The translations under genes were made by a program, and so were the position numbers. 64,000 nucleotides of DNA, from contig JBILMS010000001.1 in the NCBI GenBank assembly GCA_044375415.1, positions 215,019 through 279,018 on the forward strand, given 5' to 3'. Position 1 is the stretch's first letter; each line of letters starts with the position of its first letter. Source of the stretch: JAWXBG01 sp044375415 (GTDB lineage Bacteria > Bacteroidota > Bacteroidia > Flavobacteriales_D > Sanyastnellaceae). Below, one piece after another: positions 1 to 10,100 of the stretch. Below the pieces are notes generated by a model. The model was not told where the DNA came from. It did not search any database and was given only the letters and a program-made list of their open reading frames with translations.

Positions 1-351
1 CCATCCAATGGTAATCCACGAATCGAACTCAACCAAGGGATCCAAGATAACAGCCAATGGGTCAATGTCCGCTGAGGTGGCCCCCCCGAGATTGTTGTGA
101 TAAAAGCCCTCAGGCGCAGTAACGGTGAGTGGGTGGAGGGTGAAGCCAAACATCACTTGAATTTCCCAGTTTTCAGGGATATTGGCATATACTCGGATGG
201 TATGTGCTTCCCCTCCTAATTCCGCTGAAAGAGCTGTGAATTGGGGTTCAGGAATTGCGACTTCCTCAAAGGAAAGCGTTAAATAGGGGCTTTGGGCTAA
301 AACCATTCCGTAAAACAGGAAGGTTAAGATTAGGGTAGAAATTGTTTTCAT
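1..351 (-). CDS. Secreted protein, N-terminal part (cut by window edge)
   Basis: An open frame starts with ATG at 351 and runs without a stop to base 1, so only the first 117 codons are visible. Residues 1-20 form a clear signal peptide (MKTISTLILTFLFYGMVLAQ). The rest is a beta-rich segment ending in EFDSWITIG, a pattern I associate with large secreted proteins of Flavobacteriales that usually carry a C-terminal T9SS sorting domain; that end lies outside the window. Secretion is inferred from the signal peptide. The function is unknown. Confidence 0.75.
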   Translation of the reverse strand, partial: MKTISTLILTFLFYGMVLAQSPYLTLSFEEVAIPEPQFTALSAELGGEAHTIRVYANIPENWEIQVMFGFTLHPLTVTAPEGFYHNNLGGATSADIDPLAVILDPLVEFDSWITIGW

Positions 352-484
352 AGGGGTGGAATTTGTAGATAGTACTTGTGAATTTAAGACATATTTCCAT
401 GCCTTTGACAATTTCCAATGCCAATTTGTTTCAAGTTTGAATTTCTACAGAACAAATTGGCTTCCTTGGGTGAAAATGCTTGGT

Positions 485-1372
485 TTATAGCACGATCGCG
501 ACATCTCCAAAAGACGAAATCAATTTCAACTTCGTGGCACCGGAGCCAATGGTTCCAACTTTGTGGCTGCTTGTATAGTCCTTCTCTTTGAGTGTCACCA
601 CCGCACTGTTCGGGATATTTACGTCACCGTACGAAGATTCAATGTCAAAAGCGACACCTACAGAAGCCCCTAAATCAATTACCAAATCACCGTATTCCAA
701 TTCGGCGGCAAGCGATTTACAAGCCGACTGAAGTTGTTCAATTTTCGCATCTCCGAAAGCCAGATTGAGATTGATGTTACCATTCAATTCAGCGATCACG
801 ACATTTCCATATTGTGCTTTCATGCCTCCTCCACTCCAACGTCCCACTTTAGCGTCACCAAAAGCCAATTCGACTGCATTATTTGATCCGGATAATTTAC
901 CGGCCACCAAATTTCCGTACTGAAGATTGATATTTAGATTTCCAGCCAAATCACTTATTGTAAGATCACCAAAATCCACATGACCGTCGATGGAACCGGT
1001 AGCAGGCATCTTAACCGTTGCATCCATCGACCAATTCTCGTTGTTTTTGCAGTTCAAATTATCCACATTTACTTTCATGCTCACTTGTGAACCACCACCA
1101 TCGAGATCAACTTTTATTTTTTCGAACATCTCGTTGGCTCGTTCCTCTGATTTGGCATTAATATTTACAACTACAACCACTTCGACGGTCGATTGATCCC
1201 ATGTTGTAACGACCACATTGGAAAAGTCGACATCACAACGAAAGAGAACATCTTTGTTGACACTAAATGACTTTCTAATTTCCTTTGGATACTGATCGAG
1301 AGAAGCCGAAAAAAGGCATAGCGGCATCAACATAACCGAAAATAGGGCGCTATAAATCTGTGTTGTTTTCAT
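485..1372 (-). CDS. DUF4097-type putative adhesin, exported
   Basis: A 295-residue protein with an N-terminal signal peptide (about residues 1-24). The body is a run of short repeats built on YGD/FGD motifs (for example 'YGNLVAGKL', 'FGDAKVGRW', 'YGDLVIDLG', 'FGDVAIVL'), as expected of the right-handed beta-helix DUF4097/DUF2807 'putative adhesin' family. The start overlaps the 3' end of the anti-sigma gene by 23 bases, so the two are probably co-translated. Family members often sit behind an ECF sigma/anti-sigma pair and are thought to act in the envelope; this role is inference. No catalytic residues are visible. Confidence 0.8.
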   Translation of the reverse strand: MKTTQIYSALFSVMLMPLCLFSASLDQYPKEIRKSFSVNKDVLFRCDVDFSNVVVTTWDQSTVEVVVVVNINAKSEERANEMFEKIKVDLDGGGSQVSMKVNVDNLNCKNNENWSMDATVKMPATGSIDGHVDFGDLTISDLAGNLNINLQYGNLVAGKLSGSNNAVELAFGDAKVGRWSGGGMKAQYGNVVIAELNGNINLNLAFGDAKIEQLQSACKSLAAELEYGDLVIDLGASVGVAFDIESSYGDVNIPNSAVVTLKEKDYTSSHKVGTIGSGATKLKLISSFGDVAIVL

Positions 1373-1922
1373 GTGTTGGATTGTTCTTGATTTGAATATA
1401 TTTCTGCATCATTTCGATGACTTGTAAACGATATCTATAGTTTTCTACCATGGCCATTACAATCTTCTGATCATCGCGATTGGATTGATAGGCATTTTCT
1501 AAAACAACATATTGACTCTCCAGATAATGCAGATTATACAGAAACTTCTGCACTGTTGCATCCCCTGCCGAAACATCCATTTTATTGGATTCATATCGCT
1601 TTTTATAAAACCCTTTAACTTCGGAAAGCTCCGCCGGCACTTCCATTTCTTCGTTTACTTGAGCTAATTGAGACTCCTCATTTTGTTTGCTGATTTTAAA
1701 AACTGAAACGGCAATTACAATCAAACAAATGGAAGCTGCCGCAACTGAAACAAGTACGAAACGTGTGCGAAACCTCGATTTCATAACAATTTCACGCCGT
1801 TGCATTAATCGCGTTTCAAAACGATCCGCATGTCCTGTCAAAGGTTCCTGATTCATGATCAACTCAGACTCAAGTAATTTCTTCTTCAATTCTTCTTCAA
1901 ACATGTTCTCTCTTTTGTTCAT
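1350..1922 (-). CDS. Membrane-anchored anti-sigma factor (putative)
   Basis: A 190-residue protein with a charged N-terminal cytoplasmic part (about 1-54), one transmembrane helix (about 55-76) and a periplasmic, coiled-coil-prone C-terminal part. I see no zinc-binding HxxxCxxC anti-sigma motif. The assignment rests on position and topology: the gene overlaps the 3' end of the ECF sigma gene by 26 bases and is followed by a DUF4097 adhesin. The likely role is to hold the upstream sigma factor at the inner membrane until an envelope signal releases it. Confidence 0.65.
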   Translation of the reverse strand: MNKRENMFEEELKKKLLESELIMNQEPLTGHADRFETRLMQRREIVMKSRFRTRFVLVSVAAASICLIVIAVSVFKISKQNEESQLAQVNEEMEVPAELSEVKGFYKKRYESNKMDVSAGDATVQKFLYNLHYLESQYVVLENAYQSNRDDQKIVMAMVENYRYRLQVIEMMQKYIQIKNNPTHENNTDL

Positions 1923-2436
1923 GAATAATCTCTTTAATTCTATTCAAAGCTCTGCTATACTGAGAGCGAACTGTGGAGGGTGCTATTCCTATAATTCCGG
2001 CAACTTCTTCATGCGACAGACCATCCAACAAATGCATTTTTACTACTGTTTGATAGCCGTTCGCCAACGAGTTCACCACTTCCCAAATTGTGGCAGCTTC
2101 AGGTAATTCGAACTCTGCATCTATTTCTTTTTGTTCGCCTTCCCATGTCGGAAAATCGAGTTCATTTTTCCTTTTACTTTTCAGAAAGTTGTATGCCATC
2201 CGAATAGAAATACTTTTTTGCCATGCGAGATAAACATCCGGATTGTTCAACTGATGTAGTTTATCAAATCCCTGTATGATACTTTCCTGCATCACATCTT
2301 CAGCTTCCTGTCGGTTCTGAATAATTCTATATACCGAAGGGAATAATACACGCCACGAGCGATCATAAGCCTCCAACTGAAGCCGTCGGTCATTCATTCT
2401 GCACCCATCAACGATTTCCTTCCAGGATAACTCCAT
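1897..2436 (-). CDS. RNA polymerase sigma factor, ECF (sigma-70 family)
   Basis: 179 residues, a normal length for an ECF sigma factor. Region 2 is visible as 'EDVMQESIIQGFDKL' (core binding and -10 recognition). Region 4 is the helix-turn-helix 'LSHEEVAGIIGIAPSTVRSQ' near residues 140-160, followed by the basic 'YSRALNRIKEI'. It is the first gene of a three-gene overlapping operon with the anti-sigma and adhesin genes. I found no clear TAnnTTTG promoter upstream, which would fit transcription by its own product, but that is inference. Confidence 0.9.
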   Translation of the reverse strand: MELSWKEIVDGCRMNDRRLQLEAYDRSWRVLFPSVYRIIQNRQEAEDVMQESIIQGFDKLHQLNNPDVYLAWQKSISIRMAYNFLKSKRKNELDFPTWEGEQKEIDAEFELPEAATIWEVVNSLANGYQTVVKMHLLDGLSHEEVAGIIGIAPSTVRSQYSRALNRIKEIIHEQKREHV

Positions 2437-2557
2437 TCAGCTATTGGTTACTTGCTTTCGGATATATGACACTACTTTTTCTAAAACGCTGCATGATTAG
2501 AAAAAAAAAAGAAATACTTTGAAATTTCTTCTACGTGTACGATTTGTTTGAAGCATG

Positions 2558-2585
2558 AAAAAAGGCAGCTAGAGTAGCTGCCTTT
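2558..2585 (-). terminator. Rho-independent terminator of nrdA
   Basis: Stem AAAGGCAGCTA / TAGCTGCCTTT with a 3-base loop, followed on the minus strand by a run of six T (2558-2563). It lies about 60 bases past the nrdA stop codon. Confidence 0.85.
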
Positions 2586-2647
2586 ATTATTTAACCAAAA
2601 AAAGAAAATTACAACGAACAAGCAATGCACAAAATGCATAAATTCTT

Positions 2648-5137
2648 CTAGCCCGAGCACATTTCGCAGGAATCCGGATTATCCAGCGAACAAGCAATTG
2701 CAGCTTGTTGACGCGCGAGTTCTTCTTCGTTTATAGCGCGAGTATCTTGAAGATCCAATTCGGGCTGAGCTTTCAACTTCATAGTAGCCTCGCGCTCTCG
2801 TTCACGAGCCGTTGTTTCGCCAACACCCGGGTCCACAACTACTGTTGTTGCCTCAATCTCTGTAGGTTGATCTTTATATTTTTTATCTACTGTAAACTTG
2901 ATTGCATCCGTAGCAGCTTTTGTGCGGAGGTAATACATACCGGTTTTTAATCCTTTCTCCCATGCATAGAAGTGCATAGAGGTAAGTTTACCTGCATTCA
3001 CATTTTCCATGAATACGTTGAGTGATTGACTCTGGCAGATGTAGGCGCCGCGATCGGCACTCATATCGATAATTGCCTTTTGAGGGATTTCCCAAGCTGT
3101 TCTGTAGAGTTCTTTTAGGTTTACAGGAATCTCCGGGATATTTTGAACGGAACCATTCGCTTGAATGAGTTTGTTTTTAAGATCTTCATTCCACAATCCA
3201 AGGGCTACGAGATCTTTCAGAAGGTGCTTGTTTACGATGATGTATTCACCTGCAAGTACACGACGAGTGTAGATGTTGCTGGTGTATGGCTCAAAACACT
3301 CGTTATTTCCCAAAATCTGAGCGGTGCTTGCTGTTGGCATTGGAGCCAAGAGCAAAGAGTTTCTCAGGCCATATTGCTTGATTTCTTCTTTCAAGACATC
3401 CCACTCCCAACGATTTGACGGAGTTGCATCCCACATGTCGTATTGTAGAATGCCTTTTGAGGCCGGAGAGCCCGGGAAAGTTTCATAAGCGCCATCCAAC
3501 TTCGCAAGATCTTTCGATGCTGTTGCTGCGGCGTAATATATCGTCTCGAAAATTTCTGTATTCAGTTTTCGTGCATCGGGGCTATCGAATGGGAAACGCA
3601 ACATGATAAACGCATCAGCAAGTCCTTGAACACCGATACCGATAGGACGGTGACGCATATTACTTTTCCTTGTTTCGGGAACCGGATAGTAATTGTTGTC
3701 AATTATTTTATTGAGGTTGATGGTCAACTGATAAGTAACCTCAAATAATCGATTATGATCAAACTCACCATCTTTTACATATTTCGGAAGAGCGATAGAA
3801 CCGAGGTTACACACTGCAATTTCGTCGGCAGAAGTGTATTCTATAATTTCAGTACAGAGGTTTGAACTCTTAATTGTGCCGAGGTTTTGCTGATTGCTTT
3901 TGCGATTGGCTGCATCTTTAAAGAGCATGTACGGAGTGCCTGTTTCTACCTGCGACTCGAGTACTTTAAACCAGAGTTGTTGTGCTTTGATCGTCTGACG
4001 ACCTTTACCTTCTTTTTCGTAACGAGTGTAAAGTTCTTCGAAAGCCTCACCCCATGTATCTGCAAGACCCGGACATTCATTCGGACACATAAGGGTCCAT
4101 TCGCCGTTTTCTTTTACACGTTTCATAAAGAGGTCCGAAATCCAGAGAGCGTAAAATAAATCTCTTGCTCTTGATTCTTCTTTACCGTGGTTCTTTTTTA
4201 GATCGAGGAAATCGAAAATATCGGCGTGCCAAGGCTCTAGGTATATAGCGAAGGAACCTTTTCTTTTTCCACCCCCTTGGTCTACATAACGCGCCGTATC
4301 ATTGAATACACGGAGCATAGGTACAATACCGTTGCTCGTTCCGTTGGTGCCCTTAATATATGAACCCTTTGCACGAATGTTGTGCATGCTAAGACCTATA
4401 CCACCGGCGCTTTGAGAAATAAGAGCACATTGTTTTAGTGTATCATAAATACCGGAGATGCTATCATCTTTCATTTGAAGAAGGAAGCAGCTACTCATTT
4501 GTGGTTTTGGAGTACCGGCATTAAAAAGCGTAGGAGTGGCGTGAGTAAACCAACCTTCGCTCATCATATTATATGTCTTAATTGCGTTTTCGATATCCCC
4601 TTTGTGAATACCAACGGATACACGCATAAAAAGATGTTGCGGACGTTCGGCTACCACACCATCAATTTTCAGGAGGTAGGATCTTTCGAGAGTTTTAAAA
4701 CCGAAATAGTCAAAATTAAAATCGCGATCATAGATAATGGTGCTATCTAATAAAGCCGCATTATTCATGATCACTTCGTACACATCATCTGCGATTAGTC
4801 CTGCGTTTTGACCGGTTTTAGGATCTACATAGTAGTATAGATCCTTAATGGTTTTCGTAAAAGACTTATTTGTGTTTTTATGTAGGTTGCTTACAGCGAT
4901 TCTTGAAGCGAGTTGGGCATAATCCGGGTGAGTGGTTGTATTGGTCGCGGCGATTTCTGCTGCGAGGTTATCCAGATCGGTAGTTTTCACGTCATCATAG
5001 ACACCTTCAATCACCTTCATGGCAATTTTGATTGGATCTACGATTGGATTCAAGCCATAACAAAGCTTGCTGATACGGCCGGTGATCTTATCGAATTTTA
5101 CTTCTTCTTGGCGGCCATCTCTTTTAATAACGTACAT
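2648..5137 (-). CDS. nrdA: Ribonucleoside-diphosphate reductase, class Ia large subunit
   Basis: 829 residues. It reduces ribonucleoside diphosphates to deoxyribonucleotides, with NrdB supplying the radical. An ATP-cone domain occupies about residues 1-90 (overall activity regulation). Active-site residues are in the usual places: C217 and C443 as the redox pair, and N426-C428-E430 around the thiyl radical. The YY of the radical path lies in 'TGMYYLRTK', and the C-terminal relay cysteines are C824 and C827 (SCEMCSG). The tail and spacing are of the eukaryote-like class Ia type. nrdB lies 207 bases upstream on the same strand, with a hairpin between them. Confidence 0.97.
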   Translation of the reverse strand: MYVIKRDGRQEEVKFDKITGRISKLCYGLNPIVDPIKIAMKVIEGVYDDVKTTDLDNLAAEIAATNTTTHPDYAQLASRIAVSNLHKNTNKSFTKTIKDLYYYVDPKTGQNAGLIADDVYEVIMNNAALLDSTIIYDRDFNFDYFGFKTLERSYLLKIDGVVAERPQHLFMRVSVGIHKGDIENAIKTYNMMSEGWFTHATPTLFNAGTPKPQMSSCFLLQMKDDSISGIYDTLKQCALISQSAGGIGLSMHNIRAKGSYIKGTNGTSNGIVPMLRVFNDTARYVDQGGGKRKGSFAIYLEPWHADIFDFLDLKKNHGKEESRARDLFYALWISDLFMKRVKENGEWTLMCPNECPGLADTWGEAFEELYTRYEKEGKGRQTIKAQQLWFKVLESQVETGTPYMLFKDAANRKSNQQNLGTIKSSNLCTEIIEYTSADEIAVCNLGSIALPKYVKDGEFDHNRLFEVTYQLTINLNKIIDNNYYPVPETRKSNMRHRPIGIGVQGLADAFIMLRFPFDSPDARKLNTEIFETIYYAAATASKDLAKLDGAYETFPGSPASKGILQYDMWDATPSNRWEWDVLKEEIKQYGLRNSLLLAPMPTASTAQILGNNECFEPYTSNIYTRRVLAGEYIIVNKHLLKDLVALGLWNEDLKNKLIQANGSVQNIPEIPVNLKELYRTAWEIPQKAIIDMSADRGAYICQSQSLNVFMENVNAGKLTSMHFYAWEKGLKTGMYYLRTKAATDAIKFTVDKKYKDQPTEIEATTVVVDPGVGETTAREREREATMKLKAQPELDLQDTRAINEEELARQQAAIACSLDNPDSCEMCSG

Positions 5138-5300
5138 AAGCTTCTTCGGGTATTAATATGTTACGGGTCTTTTGTTAAATAGTAAACTTTTTGCAGTGGT
5201 GAGATAATTCCTCCCCTATAGCCCTTCTGCATGGCTAATTTCGTTTTTCATTTTATTGTTGTGAGGATGTACAAAAATTGATTCCAACAAAGTGACGGTT

Positions 5301-5325
5301 GAAAAAATCATCCTCTGATTTTTTC
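5301..5325 (-). terminator. AT-rich hairpin between nrdB and nrdA
   Basis: A perfect 10-bp inverted repeat, GAAAAAATCA / TGATTTTTTC, with a 5-base loop, starting 20 bases after the nrdB stop. The T-rich arm would make it a weak terminator or attenuator, letting nrdB be made in excess of nrdA or leaving nrdA its own promoter. Its activity is inferred. Confidence 0.5.
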
Positions 5326-5344
5326 ACACTTGGAAGGAAACTTA

Positions 5345-6319
5345 TCAGAAATCCTCGTTCAGGGAGAATGTGTTTGATGCCTTTTCAGACAACACCCCTG
5401 ATTTCTGATATTCACCCACCCTTTTCTCGAAGAAGTTGGTCTTGCCTTGCAGCGAGATCATTTCCATAAAGTCGAAGGGATTCGGTCTATTGTACACTTT
5501 TTCGTTTCCGAGTTCCATGAGCAGGCGGTCGGCAACAAATTCGATGTATTGCGACATCATATCGCTGTTCATCCCGATGAGTTTCACCGGAAGAGCATCT
5601 AAGATGAAGTTTTTCTCGATTTCAACTGCATTTGTAATGATATCGCGGATATGCTCTTTCGGAAGCTTATTCGTGATATGCTTATTATAGAGCAAACAAG
5701 CAAAATCGCAGTGCAGTCCTTCGTCTCGACTAATCAATTCATTTGAGAAAGTGAGTCCGGGCATCAAACCACGTTTTTTCAACCAGAAGATGCTGCAGAA
5801 TGAGCCACTGAAAAAGATTCCTTCAACCGCGGCAAAAGCTACCAAACGTTCAGCAAATGTTCCGTTTTTGATCCAACGCAGAGCCCATTCGGCCTTTTGT
5901 TTCACGCAATCCATTGTTTCGATTGCTTTAAACAAATAGCCCTTATCGGCAGTATCCTTAATATAGGTATCGATCAACAGTGAATAGGTTTCGCTGTGGA
6001 TATTCTCCATCATAATCTGAAAGCCGTAGAAAAACTTCGCTTCGGTATATTGAACTTCACGCACGAAATTTTCGGCGAGGTTTTCATTTACAATTCCGTC
6101 GCTGGCTGCAAAAAAGGCTAATACGTGTTTGATGAAATAGCGTTCATCGTCGTTCAGCTTATTATTCCAGTCAACTAGATCAGCTTCAAGATCAATTTCC
6201 TCTGCCGTCCAGAAACTAGCTTCCGCACGTTTATAGTACTGCCAAATATCTTGGTGAACGATTGGAAAAAGGACAAATCTGTCCGGATTTTCTGTGAGGA
6301 TATGTTCTTCGGCTGCCAT
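5345..6319 (-). CDS. nrdB: Ribonucleoside-diphosphate reductase, class Ia small (radical) subunit
   Basis: 324 residues, ferritin-like fold, carrying the diiron-tyrosyl radical cofactor. All ligands are visible: D43, E105, H108, E166, E200 and H203, with radical tyrosine Y112. The motifs 'ENIHSETY', 'VEGIFFSGSF' and 'SRDEGLHCDF' match eukaryotic R2 closely. The C-terminal tail FSLNEDF resembles the eukaryotic FTLDADF tail that docks onto the large subunit. It precedes nrdA on the same strand. No NrdR box was recognised in the 5' region. Confidence 0.97.
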   Translation of the reverse strand: MAAEEHILTENPDRFVLFPIVHQDIWQYYKRAEASFWTAEEIDLEADLVDWNNKLNDDERYFIKHVLAFFAASDGIVNENLAENFVREVQYTEAKFFYGFQIMMENIHSETYSLLIDTYIKDTADKGYLFKAIETMDCVKQKAEWALRWIKNGTFAERLVAFAAVEGIFFSGSFCSIFWLKKRGLMPGLTFSNELISRDEGLHCDFACLLYNKHITNKLPKEHIRDIITNAVEIEKNFILDALPVKLIGMNSDMMSQYIEFVADRLLMELGNEKVYNRPNPFDFMEMISLQGKTNFFEKRVGEYQKSGVLSEKASNTFSLNEDF

Positions 6320-6676
6320 ATAAACTGATTTTTTTCGGGTACTTACTTCTTTATTCCAATTTCAATCCGGGTCTTCAGAGCTAACTTGCGTATAGTTAGA
6401 CAGATTACCGAAAATGATCTCGGGATAGTTGGGGAGGTCAAATATTTACCATAAAAAGGCATAAGCAAAGCCCAAAGAATTGACAATGACCCTTAGTTAT
6501 AAACATCGATCAAAACCCCTATGAATAGAGGCTTCCCATGATTTAATCCCCAAATTGAGGTATATCAATTTTATGGAAAAAATGTTCACAACGAAGTCGT
6601 CACAATTTTGGATGATGAAGAAAAATTTACTTTGTGAGATTCCGGAAAATCTAAAAAACTCAGGTATGGCCAACGC

Positions 6677-6701
6677 AAAAACCCCGAAACGTTTTCCGGG
6701 G
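6677..6701 (-). terminator. Rho-independent terminator of the candidate small RNA
   Basis: Read on the minus strand: CCCCG, a loop region, CGGGG (6682-6701), then TTTTT (6677-6681). No protein gene ends nearby on this strand, so the terminator points to a separate short transcript. Confidence 0.75.
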
Positions 6702-6866
6702 AATGCTGAATTTAAATGGTGCATTAAGGTTAAGACTAAGCTATTCGCTTGATACGCTGAATCAGGCAAGTTTCTGATTCAATGTATCCCCGGATTTATC
6801 CGGATCACAAATTCCCGGTAGAAGTCGCCAATCTACATTGGCCAGAGATAATGTTTTTGTTTTCGT
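6677..6866 (-). ncRNA. Candidate structured small RNA, about 190 nt (family unknown)
   Basis: The unit lies between a minus-strand promoter (6870-6902) and a terminator (6677-6701). In transcript order it can form GCCAAT/ATTGGC (6827-6842), CCGGA/TCCGG (6789-6802), a long stem of TGAATCAG/CTGATTCA extended by GATAC/GTATC (6751-6788), and AATGC/GCATT (6701-6725 region) before the terminator. No reading frame in it looks coding. The length would suit 6S RNA, but I could not fold it into one rod with a central bubble. It does not match tmRNA, RNase P RNA or SRP RNA as I know them. A long nrdB leader is an alternative, but the terminator lies 358 bases before nrdB. Confidence 0.55.
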
Positions 6867-6869
6867 GGG

Positions 6870-6902
6870 CAAATATATAACCCTCATCGAAGAAAAAACA
6901 AA
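6870..6902 (-). promoter_or_regulatory. Bacteroidota-type promoter for the candidate small RNA
   Basis: Minus strand TATATTTG (6877-6870), an exact TAnnTTTG -7 element, with TTTG (6902-6899) 21 bases upstream as the -33 element. The expected start is near 6866. Confidence 0.7.
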
Positions 6903-7135
6903 TTTTATCGAATAAAAATGAACTTTAGTCGAAATAATTTCGGCGACGGTGTTGATTATCAATTATTTAAATAAATAAAAAGTTTCGATTAGTCAATTTG
7001 TCACTCCTATATATAATGGTATTGTTTTAGACATGCACGCTAGACACACAAAAACGCGGTCGCTCATCTATTTTTGAGGCCCGATAAAAAAAGATAAAAC
7101 AGCGACAGTCTTGCAACAGATTGCCCACACAACAT

Positions 7136-10100
7136 ATGCTAGGTACATTATCCAAAATTCTCAAAAAGTTCGTCGGCGACAAAGCATCGGACGATCTCAA
7201 AATATTCCAGCCAATTGTAGAACAAGTAAATGCGATTGGTCGCGAATTGGAAAACATCAGCAATGATGAACTTCGTCAGCGTGCAGAACGAATGAAGCAA
7301 CTTATTCAAGAACGCATTGCGCCGATTGAAAAGGAAATAGATGAACTCAAAGCTCAAGCCGAAGGTCTGCCGGGAACAGAGTTAGAAATGAAAGAAACAA
7401 TCTTTCAGCAAGTGGATGTGCTAGCGAAGGAGTCTGACAAAAAGACCGAAGAAGTTTTGGACGAACTTATGCCCGAAGCCTTCGCTGTTGTAAAAGAAAC
7501 CGCCCGTCGCCTGAAAGAAAACGCAGAACTCCGTGTAACGGCCTCGCAGCTCGATCGCGATTTTGCAGCATCGGGAACCAAAGCTCATGTCACCATCGAA
7601 GGCGATCACGCAATTTGGTCGAGTTCGTGGCTCGCAGCCGGAAACATCATGAAATGGGACATGGTCCATTACGATGTTCAGCTTATTGGTGGAGCCGCAT
7701 TGCACAAAGGAAAAGTTTCTGAGATGGCCACAGGTGAAGGAAAAACGTTGGTAGCCACATTAGCCGTTTTTCTAAACGCATTAGCCGGCAGAGGTGTACA
7801 CTTAGTAACTGTAAATGACTATCTAGCAAAACGTGACTCCGAGTGGATGGGACCTTTATATGAGTTTCATGGACTGACCGTTGACTGCATAGATAAACAC
7901 CAACCGAATTCGGATGCTCGGCGTAAGGCATATAGATCGTCTATCACTTTTGGAACGAACAATGAATTTGGTTTCGACTACCTCCGAGACAATATGGCGG
8001 TGGATGCTACGCACCTCGTGCAGCGCAAACATCACTTCGCCATTGTCGATGAGGTAGATAGCGTATTGATTGACGAAGCTAGAACACCTTTGATTATTTC
8101 GGGACCGACTCCTAAAGGAGATCAACAAGAGTTTGATAATCTAAAACCTAAAGTTCAACTTCTTATCAATGCCCAAAAGGCAGTAGTAAACGATTTCATT
8201 ACTGAAGCCAAGAAAAAACTGACTCCGGATGAAAATCATCAAACAACTAAAGATGAAACACTCGAGGGAAGCACAGCCCTTTTCCGAGCCTATCGCGGTA
8301 TGCCTAAAACCAAAGCGCTTATAAAACTATTAAGTGAAGGTGGTATTAAGGCACAACTTCTAAAAACGGAAGGACATTATCTTCAGGACAATCAGCGTGA
8401 AATGCCTAAAGCTGATGAGCCACTTTTCTTTGTCATCGAAGAAAAACATAACCAAGTTCACCTTACTGAAAAAGGGATTCAACTCATCTCCCAAAACATG
8501 GAAGATGAAAAATTCTTTGTGTTGCCTGATCTTGGAAGTGAATTGGCCGACATCGAAAATAGCGGCAAAAGCGACGAAGAAAAATTGAGCATGAAAGAAG
8601 ATCTCATGCGCGATTACACGGTGAAAAGTGAGCGTATTCACACCATCAACCAGCTTCTGAAATCGTATGCACTTTTCGAAAAAGATATCGACTATGTTGT
8701 AATAGACAACAAAGTGAAAATTGTGGACGAGCAAACAGGTCGTATCATGGAAGGTCGCCGCTACAGCGACGGTTTGCACCAAGCCATTGAAGCGAAAGAA
8801 AATGTGAAAGTTGAAGCAGCAACACAAACGTATGCTACCATCACATTGCAAAACTATTTCCGGATGTATCACAAGTTGGCAGGTATGACAGGTACTGCCG
8901 AAACAGAAGCCGGAGAATTGTGGAGTATTTACAAATTGGATGTCATGGTTATTCCTACCAATCGCAATATTTCGCGAAAGGATATGAATGACAAAATCTA
9001 TAAAACGAAACGAGAGAAGTACAACGCAGTGATAGATGAAATCGGAGAATTGCGCAATGCAGGTCGTCCGGTGCTCGTAGGAACCACTACAGTTGAAGTA
9101 TCTGAGTTGCTCTCTAAAATGCTTCGACTTCGCAACATTGATCACCAAGTATTAAATGCAAAACTTCACCAACGTGAAGCGGATATTGTTGCCTCAGCCG
9201 GTCAAGCCGGAACCGTAACGATTGCCACTAACATGGCCGGTCGTGGTACCGACATCAAACTCGGACCTGGAGTAAAAGAAGCCGGAGGTCTGGCTATCAT
9301 CGGAACAGAACGTCACGATTCACGTCGTGTCGATCGTCAGTTGCGCGGTCGTGCCGGTCGTCAGGGTGATCCGGGATCATCGCAGTTCTATGTTTCCCTT
9401 GAAGACGATCTCATGCGTTTGTTTGGAAGTGATCGCATTGCAAAAATGATGGACCGCCTTGGATTAAAAGAAGGTGAAGTAATTCAGCATAGTATGATCA
9501 CCAGTTCGATTGAGCGTGCGCAGAAAAAAGTGGAAGAAAACAACTTTGGTATTCGAAAACGTTTGCTCGAATATGATGACGTTATGAATTCGCAGCGCGA
9601 AGTAATTTACAAGAGAAGAAAACATGCCTTGTTTGGAGAGCGCTTGAAGCTCGATATAGATAACATGTTTTATGATCTTGCAGCGGGTAGTATCGCGGAT
9701 TTCCATTCGGCCAAAGATTTTGATGGATTCAAACTAGATCTTTTGCTTCAATTTGGTATCGATTCACCTGTGGATGCAAAGGAATTTGCATCCCTACCCG
9801 AGGATGAAATTGCTCACCGTACTTATACGGCCGTTGAGCGCAATTACAAACGCCGAATTGAACAACTCGCACAAGAGGCTCATCCGGTCATTAAAAATGT
9901 GTACGAAAACAATACGCAGGGATTTGTAAACATTGCAGTACCATTCAGCGATGGTCGCAGAGGAGTGCAAGTTGCCGTAAACCTTGAAAAAGCCCACGCT
10001 TCAGAAGGTCGTGAAATAGTAGATGCCCTTGAAAAAGGAATTACTTTGGCGATGATCGACAGCAGTTGGAAAGAACATTTGCGCGATATGGATGATCTCC

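Larger units (their letters stand above)
6320..7135. other. Intergenic region between nrdB and secA
   Basis: 816 bases without a convincing protein gene. The middle third (6677-6902) holds a minus-strand promoter, several hairpins and a terminator, annotated separately as a candidate small RNA. The stretch 6320-6676 is the nrdB leader side, and I see nothing definite in it. The stretch 6903-7135 is AT-rich and must hold the secA promoter, but no exact TAnnTTTG match stands out; the closest is TATTGTTT at 7019-7026. Confidence 0.6.

Noticed and set aside
6555..6752. A 65-codon plus-strand frame upstream of secA
   Set aside because: No family, no promoter, and it runs through the hairpin-rich part of the candidate minus-strand small RNA.
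6320..7135. A tmRNA, RNase P RNA or SRP RNA gene in the long gap
   Set aside because: None of the diagnostic sequences of these RNAs was found on either strand. The unit is about 190 nt with its own terminator.
8360..9148. A 262-codon minus-strand frame
   Set aside because: It lies entirely inside secA on the other strand, and its composition (many Phe, His, Cys) is that of an antisense shadow.
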